Positions 43,981-52,623 of a stretch of DNA of 64,000 bases are shown here, piece by piece (position 1 is the first letter of the stretch; each line of letters begins with the position of its first letter). The notes beneath the pieces are model-generated. The model saw only the letters and a program-made list of their open reading frames with translations. It did no database searches and had not been told where the DNA came from. Position numbers and translations under genes: made by a program. This DNA is from Phycisphaeraceae bacterium. GTDB lineage: Bacteria > Planctomycetota > Phycisphaerae > Phycisphaerales > UBA1924. The stretch covers positions 806,001 through 870,000 of the forward strand of contig CP054186.1 in assembly GCA_015200025.1 (NCBI GenBank), read 5' to 3'.

Positions 43981-44616
43981 GTGACCACACGGACCCGTCC
44001 AACCCGACGACCCGACGCCCCGCCCGGGCTGACCTTCCTCGAGACGGTGCTGGCGTCGGTGCTGCTGGGGCTGGTGGCGATGACGGCGATGTCGGCGGTG
44101 ACGTTCGTGGCGCGGCTCCAGAAGAAGGAGCAACGCGAGCTGGCGGCGGCGGAGGTGGCCAACCGGCTGCTGGTGATCTACCTCGACGAGATCCAGATCC
44201 CCTGGGAGCAGGGGGAGCTGATCGATTGGCCCAACGGGGACCGCTACCGGTGGGCGATGGACGACTCGGCGACGGTGCGGGTCGTCTCGGCGGTGGAGCC
44301 CCCTCAGGGTGAGACGGCGCGGACAAACATCACCCTCGAGCGGCTGCGGCTGGTCAAGGTCCGGGTCTGGCTCAGCGAGGAATCGGGGGGCACGTTGGGC
44401 TTCGACGCGGCGGTCCCGCACGCGTATCTGTCGAGGCTGGTGGACCCCTTGGCGGTGTTCCGGCGGCACGACGCGTTCGGTCGGATCTGGAACAACCCGC
44501 AGCGCCGGGCCGAGTTCGAGGCGCTGATCCGCGGGCAGACCGGGCGCGGCGCCCCGCCCGGGGGCTCGCCCGGTGGTGGTGGTGGTGGCGGCGGCGGCGG
44601 CGGGGGGGCGCGATGA
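43981..44616 (+). CDS. Type II secretion minor pseudopilin, GspI-like, with polyglycine tail
   Basis: 211 residues, GTG start. A prepilin signal PPGLTFLETVLASVLLGLV (Gly at -1, Glu at +5) is followed by a soluble domain of about 140 residues. The last 25 residues are nearly all Gly/Pro, including twelve Gly in a row before AR-stop. Position after gspG suggests a GspI- or GspH-type minor pseudopilin. The stop overlaps the next start (ATGA). Confidence 0.78.
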   Translation: MTTRTRPTRRPDAPPGLTFLETVLASVLLGLVAMTAMSAVTFVARLQKKEQRELAAAEVANRLLVIYLDEIQIPWEQGELIDWPNGDRYRWAMDDSATVRVVSAVEPPQGETARTNITLERLRLVKVRVWLSEESGGTLGFDAAVPHAYLSRLVDPLAVFRRHDAFGRIWNNPQRRAEFEALIRGQTGRGAPPGGSPGGGGGGGGGGGGAR

Positions 44617-45683
44617 AGCGCACTCGCGTGACACGACCGGGGGCGACCCGGCGGGCCCGCCGCGGGTTCTCGATGCTCGAGCTGGCGATGGCGTCGGTGG
44701 TCTCGACGGTGGTGCTGTTCGCCTCGTTCTCGGTTTTCTCGATGCTGACCAAGTCCAACACGAGGACGCACGAGCGGTTCATCTCGACGATCGACCTGGA
44801 GCGGACACGGCGTGCGTTCCACGCGGCGTTCCTCTCGCTGGTGACCTCGCCCCGGGCGCCGCTGCGTTCGGAGGCGACGAACCCGCGTGCGGCGGTCGTG
44901 GCGGGTGATCAGGAGGGCGCGGCCGAGGAACCCCAGCGACCCGAACCCACGCAGGCGCCCCGGCTTCGGTTGGCGCAGGACTTCTCGCCGCGGGTGTCGG
45001 CGGCGCTGTCGGCGGCGGGGACGGACGGGTTCGTGCCGAGGCTGGAGATGGTGGTGTCGCGTTCGCCCGTGCCGGTGAAGCGTCGGGGCTCGCTGTCGGG
45101 GGCGCTCAACGCGGGCGGGGCGTCCGACGACCGCGACCGTCCCGACACGTCGACCTCGGGCGGGCGGCTGGCGATCCGCGGGGCGTTCGAGTTGGTCCCG
45201 CACTTCACGACGCCGAGCGAGCGCCGGCGGAACCCCGACGCCCCGCAGATGGTGTGGGAGTTGTGGTGGACGCCGCTGCCCCCGATCCCCGAGAATCCGG
45301 AAGTGGAGCCGCCCCCGATCTCGATGGCGGCGGGGTACCCGGTGAAGCTGTGCGGGGACCTGATCCGGGCGACGATCCGGCTCCGGAAGGACTCGGGGTG
45401 GCAGTCGCAATACGACGCGGCGAGCCAGACGGAACTCCCGGCGTTCGCGAACGTGAAGCTGGAGTTCGCCGACGGGACGAAGGCGGACTGGCTGTTCGAG
45501 CTGGATTTTTCGGTGGGCGTCGAGGTCGCGCTCAACCCCGAGGACGCGGACCCAGGGGCGGGGCCCGAGGCCGGCCCCGGCGGGGGCGGGCCCGGTGGCG
45601 GCGGCCCCGGCGGCGGTGGGCCGGGCGGGGGTCGCGGGGAGCGGTGGCAGAGGCCGGTCCGTACGGGGGGGGCACCCCGATGA
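44613..45683 (+). CDS. Type II secretion minor pseudopilin, GspJ-like
   Basis: 356 residues, starting inside the upstream stop. Prepilin signal ARRGFSMLELAMASVVS (Gly at -1, Glu at +5) with a helix to about residue 45. The soluble domain is larger than in typical GspJ (about 200). It contains two low-complexity inserts (EEPQRPEPTQAPR and a Gly/Pro tail of GPGGGGPGGG units near the end). Order after the GspI-like gene supports GspJ. Its stop overlaps the GspK-like start. Confidence 0.75.
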   Translation: MKRTRVTRPGATRRARRGFSMLELAMASVVSTVVLFASFSVFSMLTKSNTRTHERFISTIDLERTRRAFHAAFLSLVTSPRAPLRSEATNPRAAVVAGDQEGAAEEPQRPEPTQAPRLRLAQDFSPRVSAALSAAGTDGFVPRLEMVVSRSPVPVKRRGSLSGALNAGGASDDRDRPDTSTSGGRLAIRGAFELVPHFTTPSERRRNPDAPQMVWELWWTPLPPIPENPEVEPPPISMAAGYPVKLCGDLIRATIRLRKDSGWQSQYDAASQTELPAFANVKLEFADGTKADWLFELDFSVGVEVALNPEDADPGAGPEAGPGGGGPGGGGPGGGGPGGGRGERWQRPVRTGGAPR

Positions 45684-46540
45684 GGCCGCGGCGCGCGTTC
45701 ATCATGGCGTTGGTGGTGCTCATGGCCACGGTGATGAGCATCCTGATCGCGTTGGTGATCGACCGTCAGACGTCGCAGTGGTTGTCGATCAAGCGTCAGT
45801 TGTCGGATTATGAGGCGGGGCACGCGCAGCGCGGGTTGGAGGAGATCATCCAGGCGTGGCTGACGAACGGGGCCTCGGCGAGGATGTCGTTCCGGGAGCG
45901 GATCGGGGAGGGCGACCATCTGCTGGATATCGAGCTCCCCGAGGGGCTCACGGGGCGGTCGCGTTCCGCGGAGATCGTCCGGGTGTTCGCGTCGGACGCG
46001 CAGGCGTCGGTGCTGAAGGACTTCTCGGGGCTGATGGGGGAGTCGCTGCGGGAGGCCAGGGCGATCCTCGGGTCCGTGCGTGAGCGGTTCAGTGTTCAGG
46101 ACGCGGCGCGGTTCACGCGGGATGTCGGGCCCGTGGCGGTCTCGGCGTGGGAATCGCCGGCCGAGTTGCTGTACGCGGTCTCCGAGGCGGTCACGGGCTC
46201 CCGCGAGGCGAACCGGGCGGTGGATGACCTGCTGCGGGCCCGCGAGGACCCCGAACGGTTCCGGTCGGAGGGTCTCCAGTCGGTGCTGAACAAGGCCTCG
46301 GTCGAGCCCGAGAAAGTCGCGGCGCTGATGCGGGTCGTGACGGCGGACGTCACACTGTGGCGTCTGCGGGTGGACATTGTGCGTGAGGGGGCGCTGGTCG
46401 ACGGGTACCAGGGGCTGTTGTTGCTCCCGGGCCGAGCGGGGCGTGACGCGTCGTCGACGGGGGGACGCCGCGGGGTGCTCCTGGAGTTCATGCGTCGCGT
46501 AGACTTGCGGTCCCAAGAGCCCGGCGGAGGATCACGATGA
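45680..46540 (+). CDS. GspK-like minor pseudopilin
   Basis: 286 residues. The N-terminus MRPRRAFIMALVVLMATVMSILIAL has the hydrophobic helix of GspK without the Glu at +5, as GspK proteins lack it. The soluble part contains the helical SAM-like pattern (NKASVEPEKVAALMRVV) typical of GspK. In other systems GspK caps the pseudopilus tip with GspI and GspJ. Both ends overlap neighbours by four bases. Confidence 0.72.
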   Translation: MRPRRAFIMALVVLMATVMSILIALVIDRQTSQWLSIKRQLSDYEAGHAQRGLEEIIQAWLTNGASARMSFRERIGEGDHLLDIELPEGLTGRSRSAEIVRVFASDAQASVLKDFSGLMGESLREARAILGSVRERFSVQDAARFTRDVGPVAVSAWESPAELLYAVSEAVTGSREANRAVDDLLRAREDPERFRSEGLQSVLNKASVEPEKVAALMRVVTADVTLWRLRVDIVREGALVDGYQGLLLLPGRAGRDASSTGGRRGVLLEFMRRVDLRSQEPGGGSR

Positions 46541-47397
46541 TCGGCACGATGAGCAGGGCGAAGGCCACGATGCTGACGCGGGGCGCGCAGGCGTCGCTGC
46601 TGATCGCGGCGGGGGCGTCGGCGTTCCTGCTGACGCGGGCCGAGCCCGTGATCGACACGCCGTCGGTGGCGGTGATCCCGGGCCCGTCCAAGGGCGGGGG
46701 GACGCCGACCGAGCCGGCGAAGCCCGTCGGGCCTCGCGAGGCCTCGATCGACGCCCGCGCGGTGGGTTCTCGTCTGGGGTCGATCGCGAACGTGCCCAGG
46801 CCGCCCGAGCCGCCGCCGCCGACCGAAGCGCCGACGGACCCGGCCGAGGAACCCGAGCCCGAGTCCGCGAGCGACGAGGCGATCACGTACGTCGGCCCGG
46901 TGAGGCTGGGCGCGAAGATGTCGGCGATCATCTCGGTCGGCGGGAAGCAGCGTCTGGGGATGCCCGGGCGCGGGATCTCGTACACGGTGGAGGAGCGGAC
47001 CGAATCGGCGACGCTGGTCTCGGTGAGCGAGGATCACATCGTCGTGTCGCAGAACGGGAAGGAGCGACGGATCGCCAAGGCCGCCGGGAACGGGGAAGTG
47101 GTCTCGTACCTCGGGGATCGTCCGAGCCGGAGCCCGGTGGCGGTCCGCCCGGGGGGCGTCTCGGTCTCGCGAGCGGCGATGGGCGGGGCGTCCGCGCCGC
47201 CCGGGGCGTTCACCCCGAGCGGGACGGACCTCCAGAGCCGGCAGGCGGCGCGGATGCGGGCGGCGCAGCAGATCAACGACAAGATCCGATCGATCCAAGA
47301 GAGCGGGGAGCCGGTCCCGCCCGAGCTGTGGGAGCAGTTCAAGCTGATGCAATCGGGGATGGACGAGGAAGAGGCCAAGAAGTACGAGAAGCAATGA
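46537..47397 (+). CDS. GspC/PilP-like periplasmic protein
   Basis: 286 residues. One membrane helix near residues 14-34, then a Pro/Glu-rich spacer (about 45-110). A beta domain of about 70 residues follows, starting AITYVGPVRLGAKMSAIISVGGK, and resembles the homology region of GspC/PilP that contacts the secretin. The C-terminus is a charged helix (MRAAQQINDKIRSIQES). The ATG overlaps the GspK-like stop. The assignment relies on fold pattern and operon position. Confidence 0.65.
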   Translation: MIGTMSRAKATMLTRGAQASLLIAAGASAFLLTRAEPVIDTPSVAVIPGPSKGGGTPTEPAKPVGPREASIDARAVGSRLGSIANVPRPPEPPPPTEAPTDPAEEPEPESASDEAITYVGPVRLGAKMSAIISVGGKQRLGMPGRGISYTVEERTESATLVSVSEDHIVVSQNGKERRIAKAAGNGEVVSYLGDRPSRSPVAVRPGGVSVSRAAMGGASAPPGAFTPSGTDLQSRQAARMRAAQQINDKIRSIQESGEPVPPELWEQFKLMQSGMDEEEAKKYEKQ

Positions 47398-47410
47398 CCG
47401 GAGCCGCGGC

Positions 47411-49135
47411 TTGAGCGTTCGCATCTGTTACCTCCAACGTGCCTCGGGCGGCGACGCGATCGCCGCGGTGCGCCTGGTCGGGGAGCGCTCGGACGAGACG
47501 TGGGTCGCGCCCCCGAACGACCCCGACGCGTCGCCCACCGCGGACGTCGAGGCCGCCGCCGATTGGATCGTGCAGCGTCTTGGGGCCATTGGCCCCAAGA
47601 CCGGGATCGACCTGCTGTGCCTGGACGCGGACGGGTCGGGGTGCGCGTGGGTGAGCGCACCGTCGGCCGAGCCCGCGGTCGTCGCCGCGATCGCCCGCCA
47701 ATCCGCCTCCCCGCTGACCGACACCGAGCACCGCCCGGTGTCGCCCATCGCGTTGTACGCGGAATCCTCCGAGGATTCCGTCGTGGCGGTGCTGGGCGAG
47801 CCCGCGGCTTCGAGCCCGCCGAAACGCCGGTTCACCCTCCCCGCGAGGGGGAAGCCTGCCGGCGCGGCCGCGGCCCGGCCGCAGCGCCTGCCCGTCCTGG
47901 CCGTCGTGGACCTGCCCGCGCGGCTGCTGATCGACGCCCTAGACGAGCGCGGCGTCGCGGTCGGCGGGGTCTGCTCGGTCTGGCAGGCCGTCACCGCGTG
48001 GTTCGACCGATCGAGGCCGGCCTCGGCCCCGTCGGCGCCGGACCTGACGCAGGGCCAGGTGCGGGCGTCGGTGGTGATCGACCCCGCCGGGCGGTTGCTG
48101 TGGGCGTGGTCGGTCAACGGCTCGTTGCTGGCGTGCGGGGCGGCGCGGCTGCCCGTCGAACGCCCGGGGGTCGAAGCGGGCGAGGGCAAGTCAGCCGGCG
48201 GGGTGCCGGCGACGACGGGGAACCCCGGCGCGTGGACCGCGGGCGCGGCGCCCACTCCGATCCTGGGCCCGGATCAAGCGTCACGGTTGGCCGCGGACTG
48301 GCTGGCGTGGTCGGTGCAACTGGGGCGTTCGCCGACGCGGATCGCGTGCCTGGCGCCCGCGCCGGGCGGGGTGCCGCAGGCGACGGGGTTCGGGGAATCG
48401 CTCGCGAAGGCCTGGCCGACCGCGTCGCTCGACCTCGCGTACGCGGACGACCCGATCGCGTCGGTGCTTTCGAGGCTGGCGGAGACCATCGACGACCGCG
48501 GCTCGGGCGGGGGCTCGGGCCCGGGCGAGGCGGTCGCGGTGCTCGCCGAGCCCACGGCCCGCCCGACGCGGGCGCACCGCTCGCTGATGATCTGGTCGGC
48601 GCTGGGGATCGCGGGGCTCGCGGGCGCGACGGGGGTCGCGGCGTATCGGGTGCGTGTGGAGGCGGGGCTGGCATGGGCCGAGGCGCAGCGGGTCGAGGGC
48701 CGGTGGAACGAGGCGGTCAAGAGCGTGGACGCCCGGTTCCTCGCCAAGCCCGACCAGGCGATCCTCGACATGGACAAGGTCATCCGGGACCTCGAGGCGG
48801 CCTCGAAGCCCAGGACCGGCGGGTACACGGTCATGCCCATCCGCGAGGAGATCGCGACGCTCGCGATGGTCTTGGGCGACCCGGACCTCGAGCTGATCGA
48901 CCTGACGGTGACGGGCTCGCTGACCTCGTCGGTCACGATCGAGATCAAGGGTTCGCTCGACCAGGCCACCGGCCTGCAGCAGGCCCTCTCCGAGATCGCG
49001 GGGTCGAAGATCGCGTCGTGGTCGAGCCCGCAGCCCACCGCGCGGGGCGGGAACGACCCCAACCGCTTGAACTATCGGTTGATCGGGGTGTGGGCCCCCG
49101 ACGCGGGCGTCCGCCTGGGGGGGGCCAAGCCATGA
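47411..49135 (+). CDS. GspL/PilM-PilN-like protein
   Basis: 574 residues, TTG start 13 bases after the previous stop. The cytoplasmic N-terminal region of about 390 residues has a divergent actin-like/PilM layout (AVVDLPARLLIDALDERG; VVIDPAGRLLWAWSVNGSLLA). A membrane helix lies at about 395-415 (MIWSALGIAGLAGATGVAAY). A coiled segment and a periplasmic ferredoxin-like domain follow (SLTSSVTIEIKGSLDQATG). This equals GspL, or PilM fused to PilN. It would link the GspE ATPase to the pseudopilus base. Start codon uncertain. Confidence 0.68.
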   Translation: MSVRICYLQRASGGDAIAAVRLVGERSDETWVAPPNDPDASPTADVEAAADWIVQRLGAIGPKTGIDLLCLDADGSGCAWVSAPSAEPAVVAAIARQSASPLTDTEHRPVSPIALYAESSEDSVVAVLGEPAASSPPKRRFTLPARGKPAGAAAARPQRLPVLAVVDLPARLLIDALDERGVAVGGVCSVWQAVTAWFDRSRPASAPSAPDLTQGQVRASVVIDPAGRLLWAWSVNGSLLACGAARLPVERPGVEAGEGKSAGGVPATTGNPGAWTAGAAPTPILGPDQASRLAADWLAWSVQLGRSPTRIACLAPAPGGVPQATGFGESLAKAWPTASLDLAYADDPIASVLSRLAETIDDRGSGGGSGPGEAVAVLAEPTARPTRAHRSLMIWSALGIAGLAGATGVAAYRVRVEAGLAWAEAQRVEGRWNEAVKSVDARFLAKPDQAILDMDKVIRDLEAASKPRTGGYTVMPIREEIATLAMVLGDPDLELIDLTVTGSLTSSVTIEIKGSLDQATGLQQALSEIAGSKIASWSSPQPTARGGNDPNRLNYRLIGVWAPDAGVRLGGAKP

Positions 49136-49701
49136 ACCCCGCCCTGGAACGTCAGCTCGACCTGAGGCGTGAGCGGGCCTCGATCGCCTCGCAGCAGGCG
49201 CGTCGCAAGGCGCCCTCGGGGATCGTGGTGCTCGCGTCGGTGCTGTTCTTCGTCTCGCTGGGGGCGTTGCTGCTGGCGGCGAACTCTCGGCGTCAGGCGA
49301 TCGAGGGTCTCGGGCTCGAGGCGGAGACCCTCGCGCAGGTCCAGCGTCGTGCGGCGACGATCGCCGAACTCCGCGCCAAGGCGGCCCTGAAGACCGACGA
49401 CCGGACCTACCTGCCCCGGCAGGCGGTGACGCTCCAGATCCAGAACGCGGCGGCGCCCGACCTCCGCGGGAGCCTGGGCACCTTCCGCGAGCAACCCGGC
49501 GCTCTCAAAGAACCCGGGGCCGAGCTGAGACGCTTCATCTACACCAACGTCCAGCACGTCTCCGCCGAGACGCTGCTCGAATGGGTCCAGGCCGCCACCG
49601 ACCGCGTCCCCGGGCTGATCGTCGAACGGATCAAGCTGACCCCGCAGCCTCAGCACTGGCGCATGGAAGTGGAGTTCGCCGGATGGGAGAAGAAAGAATG
49701 A
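49132..49701 (+). CDS. GspM/PilO-like membrane protein
   Basis: 189 residues; the ATG overlaps the upstream stop. A basic N-terminus (LERQLDLRRERASIASQQARR) precedes one membrane helix at about 29-50. A coiled-coil stretch follows, then a small alpha/beta domain at the end (RVPGLIVERIKLTPQPQHWRM in parts). Size, topology and position after the GspL-like gene fit GspM/PilO, the partner of GspL. Confidence 0.65.
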   Translation: MNPALERQLDLRRERASIASQQARRKAPSGIVVLASVLFFVSLGALLLAANSRRQAIEGLGLEAETLAQVQRRAATIAELRAKAALKTDDRTYLPRQAVTLQIQNAAAPDLRGSLGTFREQPGALKEPGAELRRFIYTNVQHVSAETLLEWVQAATDRVPGLIVERIKLTPQPQHWRMEVEFAGWEKKE

Positions 49702-50441
49702 GCCCCCACGCCCCGCACCCCGTCCGTGAATGGCCCCGTCGCGCGGCCCTTGCCTTCTGCGCCATCGCGGCCGCCGGCGCGGCCCTCGGGATGCTCGGGT
49801 CGTGCGGGCACCGATCGCAGACCGCCGGGTACGACGACGCGTCGGAGCGCAAGGCCGAGGCGTCCCGCCTGGCGTCGCGGGGGCGTGAGGCGCACTCGGC
49901 GGGCCGGCTGAGCGAGGCGGCGGACCTGTACACCCGCGCGATCGAATTGGCCCCCGAGATCCCCGGGATCCGGACGAACCTGGGCGTGGCGCGGATGACG
50001 ATGGGGGATTACATGGTCGCCGCGGACCTGTTCAAGGCGGAGTTGGTGCTGTTCCCCAACGCGTGCCAGCAGGCGTTGACCAACCTGGGGATCCTGTACG
50101 CCGACCGCGGTCGCAACGAGGCGGCGCACGACTATTTCGTCCGGGCCGCGGCGATGGCGCCCTACGACCCGGTGTCCCTGCGCGGGGTGATCACCACGGG
50201 GCTGCTGTTCGAGTCGCCCGATTACGCCGCCATCGACGAGTACCTCGACCGGGCGATGCTCGTCGAGAAAGACCCCAAGATCCTCGAGGATTACCGCTGG
50301 AAACTGATCCGTGTCGAGGCCGCCCGCAAGGAGCAGGCCCGGGCCCCCAGGCCCGTCGCGGAACGCATCGAACGCTCGGGCGGCGCGCGGACGCCCGCGA
50401 GCGACGCCCCCGCGGCGGGCTCGCCCTCGCCCGACCGCTGA
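49698..50441 (+). CDS. TPR lipoprotein, PilF/PilW-like, end of secretion operon
   Basis: 247 residues, ATG overlapping the previous stop. The signal peptide ends in lipobox LGSC at about residue 36. TPRs follow: SRGREAHSAGRLSEAADLY, LGVARMTMGDYMVAADLF and LGILYADRGRNEAAHDYF. Outer-membrane TPR lipoproteins (PilF/GspS-like role) help secretin assembly, which fits the operon. The C-terminus is Pro/Ala-rich. Its stop lies 13 bases from the convergent phosphoesterase gene. Confidence 0.78.
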   Translation: MSPHAPHPVREWPRRAALAFCAIAAAGAALGMLGSCGHRSQTAGYDDASERKAEASRLASRGREAHSAGRLSEAADLYTRAIELAPEIPGIRTNLGVARMTMGDYMVAADLFKAELVLFPNACQQALTNLGILYADRGRNEAAHDYFVRAAAMAPYDPVSLRGVITTGLLFESPDYAAIDEYLDRAMLVEKDPKILEDYRWKLIRVEAARKEQARAPRPVAERIERSGGARTPASDAPAAGSPSPDR

Positions 50442-50454
50442 GCCGGCGACGCGG

Positions 50455-51399
50455 TTACCCGCCCAGGGGCACGGCCAGGCCCGGGATGGCCTCGAACCGC
50501 GGCGGGGCGCTCAGGTCGAGCGGGACGTACACCCCCGCGGCGTGGTCGCTGTTGAGCACCACCCCGCACGGCGGGATCAGCCGGATCCCCCGCTCGGCGT
50601 ACTCGTGCCCCAGGATGAACAGGTTGACCCCCCACCGCTCGACGAGGTCTTCGAGGATCTCCGCGTCGTGGCCCCGACCCCAGACCATCATGTACGCCGA
50701 CCCGCGGAGGGGCTCAAAGTCACGGAACTCGAGGGGCCTGGCGAGCAGCGTGGGGTCGAACCGGGCCATGTGGGCGGGGCTGGGCAGGCTGTGCGAGCAC
50801 AGGATGTGGTGCCCCCCGGCCCTCCCGTCGGCGCCCGGGCAGACGCAGCGCAGCGCGATCGGCATCGAGAGGACAAACTTCTTGATGGCGTCCGCGACGT
50901 GGTCGGCGTCGATGCCGTAGGCGTACTCGAGCCCGGCGTTGAACGCGTCGACGACCTTGACCCCGTCCTTGATGATGGCGGTGCCCAGGGCCTGCGCCAG
51001 CTCGTGGTTCCCCAGCATGACGTGGACGCGCTCGGGGAACTGTGCCTTGAGGGCGGCGACCCTCGCGAGGGCCCGGAAGGAGAAGTCCATCCCGTTGATC
51101 AGCCGCGGCGGGTGGATGATCTCGTGCAGGAGGAGGTGCCGGTCGGGCGAGATCAGGGCCCGTTCGGCGGCCCCGCCCGCGCCGGCCCACAACCCGTCGC
51201 TGAGCCCCGAGGCCTCGAGCAACCGCCCGAGGTGGGCGGGGTTGTCGTGGAGGTCGCCGGTGGCGATGAGCACCCCGGGGGGGCCGATGACCTCGATGGA
51301 GCCCTTGCGGCATGCGGCGGACGCGCACGCCGCCGCACCCGCCTCGAACAGGTCACGGACGACCTTCGCCGACGAGAGTTGAAGCGAGGACACGTCCAA
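50455..51399 (-). CDS. Calcineurin-like metallophosphoesterase
   Basis: 314 residues, TTG start (a GTG two codons later is an alternative). Metal-binding motifs of the calcineurin-like family are present: TGDLHDN, VMLGNHEL, ILCSHSLPS and ILGHEYAE. The PPP-type GDxVDRG motif is not recognisable, so it is not a standard Ser/Thr phosphatase. An N-terminal 40 residues with two Cys precede the domain. It begins 30 bases after the kinase stop on the same strand, so a kinase/phosphoesterase pair is likely. Confidence 0.83.
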   Translation of the reverse strand: MDVSSLQLSSAKVVRDLFEAGAAACASAACRKGSIEVIGPPGVLIATGDLHDNPAHLGRLLEASGLSDGLWAGAGGAAERALISPDRHLLLHEIIHPPRLINGMDFSFRALARVAALKAQFPERVHVMLGNHELAQALGTAIIKDGVKVVDAFNAGLEYAYGIDADHVADAIKKFVLSMPIALRCVCPGADGRAGGHHILCSHSLPSPAHMARFDPTLLARPLEFRDFEPLRGSAYMMVWGRGHDAEILEDLVERWGVNLFILGHEYAERGIRLIPPCGVVLNSDHAAGVYVPLDLSAPPRFEAIPGLAVPLGG

Positions 51400-51429
51400 C
51401 GTCGATCCCTCGGTGAAGTCCCCCGGCGT

Positions 51430-52326
51430 TCAGTCGGGCCGGCTGTCCGCGGCGTTGAAGCCGACCGACTTGGCGCGGAGGATCCCGAGGATCAGGCTGA
51501 GGCGGTCCGCCACGAACTGCATGGACTCGGGCCGTTTCTCGGGGTCGACCTCGACGCACTGCATGACGAGGTCGGCGAGCTTGGGGTGGATGCGCGGGTT
51601 GAGCTCGAGCGCGTGCTTGGGCTTCTCGATGAAGTTGTCGTCCAGGCGGCTCACCAACGAGTCCCCGCCCGCCAGGGCCGTCGGGACCTTCTGACGCGTC
51701 AGCAGGTAGTAGATCGTCGCGCCGAGGTTGTAGATGTCCGTCTTGGGCGTGATCGGGCGGCAGTGCACCTGCTCGGGGGCGATGTAGTCCGGCGTGCCCT
51801 GGATCCGCTCCTTGACCGTCCCGATCTTGCAGCTCTGCCCGAGGTCGATGATCTTGATCTGCCCGTTGGCGTCCATCACGATGTTGTTGGGCTTCATGTC
51901 CGCGTGCACGAAGCCCTTCGAGTGCATATACGCCAGGGCCGACGCGGCCTGCTGCAGCGCGTCCACGGCCTGCTCGAAGGTCCGCGGGGGCGATTGGTCG
52001 AGGCTCTCGCCGTCGACCAGCTCCATCACGATGTACAGGTCGCTCACCCCCGAGAGCAGGCCGGCGCGGCGCTTGATCACCCGCTCGATCCTCCGGATCT
52101 TGGGGTGGTTGAGCTGCCGGTTGACGTCGGCCTCGGCCTCGGCCTGGTCGAGGAACCGCTGGTCCTTGGGCTCGAGCTTCTCGACGTGTTTGAGGGCCCA
52201 GACCTGTTTCGTCGAGACGTCCTGCACCAGGTAGATGATCGACGCCGCCCCGCGTCCGAGCTCCTGCAGGACGCGGAACCCCTCCACCGTGTCACCCTTC
52301 TTGAACTCTGTTAACGCTCGGGCCAT
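51430..52326 (-). CDS. Ser/Thr protein kinase with non-RD catalytic loop
   Basis: 298 residues, cytoplasmic, no membrane segment. Kinase motifs: LGRGAASIIYLVQD (P-loop), WALKHVEK (ATP Lys), VHADMKPNN (HRD changed to HAD; catalytic Asp, Lys and Asn kept), IDLGQS in place of DFG, and GTPDYIAPEQ. It ends soon after the C-lobe. Loss of the HRD arginine suggests no activation-loop phosphorylation control. An in-frame extension upstream to 52431 lacks support. It is followed by the phosphoesterase gene and preceded by the amidase-fold gene. Confidence 0.88.
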   Translation of the reverse strand: MARALTEFKKGDTVEGFRVLQELGRGAASIIYLVQDVSTKQVWALKHVEKLEPKDQRFLDQAEAEADVNRQLNHPKIRRIERVIKRRAGLLSGVSDLYIVMELVDGESLDQSPPRTFEQAVDALQQAASALAYMHSKGFVHADMKPNNIVMDANGQIKIIDLGQSCKIGTVKERIQGTPDYIAPEQVHCRPITPKTDIYNLGATIYYLLTRQKVPTALAGGDSLVSRLDDNFIEKPKHALELNPRIHPKLADLVMQCVEVDPEKRPESMQFVADRLSLILGILRAKSVGFNAADSRPD

Positions 52327-52623
52327 AGCCTGGCTCGTCTCCGTCTTTCGGCACCCGGGCCGATCCCTTGCTCTCCGCCGCGGGCCGACCCGAGGCTCGT
52401 CGTCCACGCCGGGCGTCGGAACGCGCGGCACCCGCCCATGACGCGAGATCGCGCCGACGGACGGCCCTCCCCCCGGGCGTCACGATCGCGGAACCGCCAT
52501 CGGCACGCCGGGCCCAGAGGCTAAACATAGCACACCAGACCCGGTCCGTGCACGGGCCAAGGGGTCGCCGAGGAACGCCACCGTGTTTTGTTCGGATCAG
52601 CCCGCCCGCGTCGGAAGTCCGGC

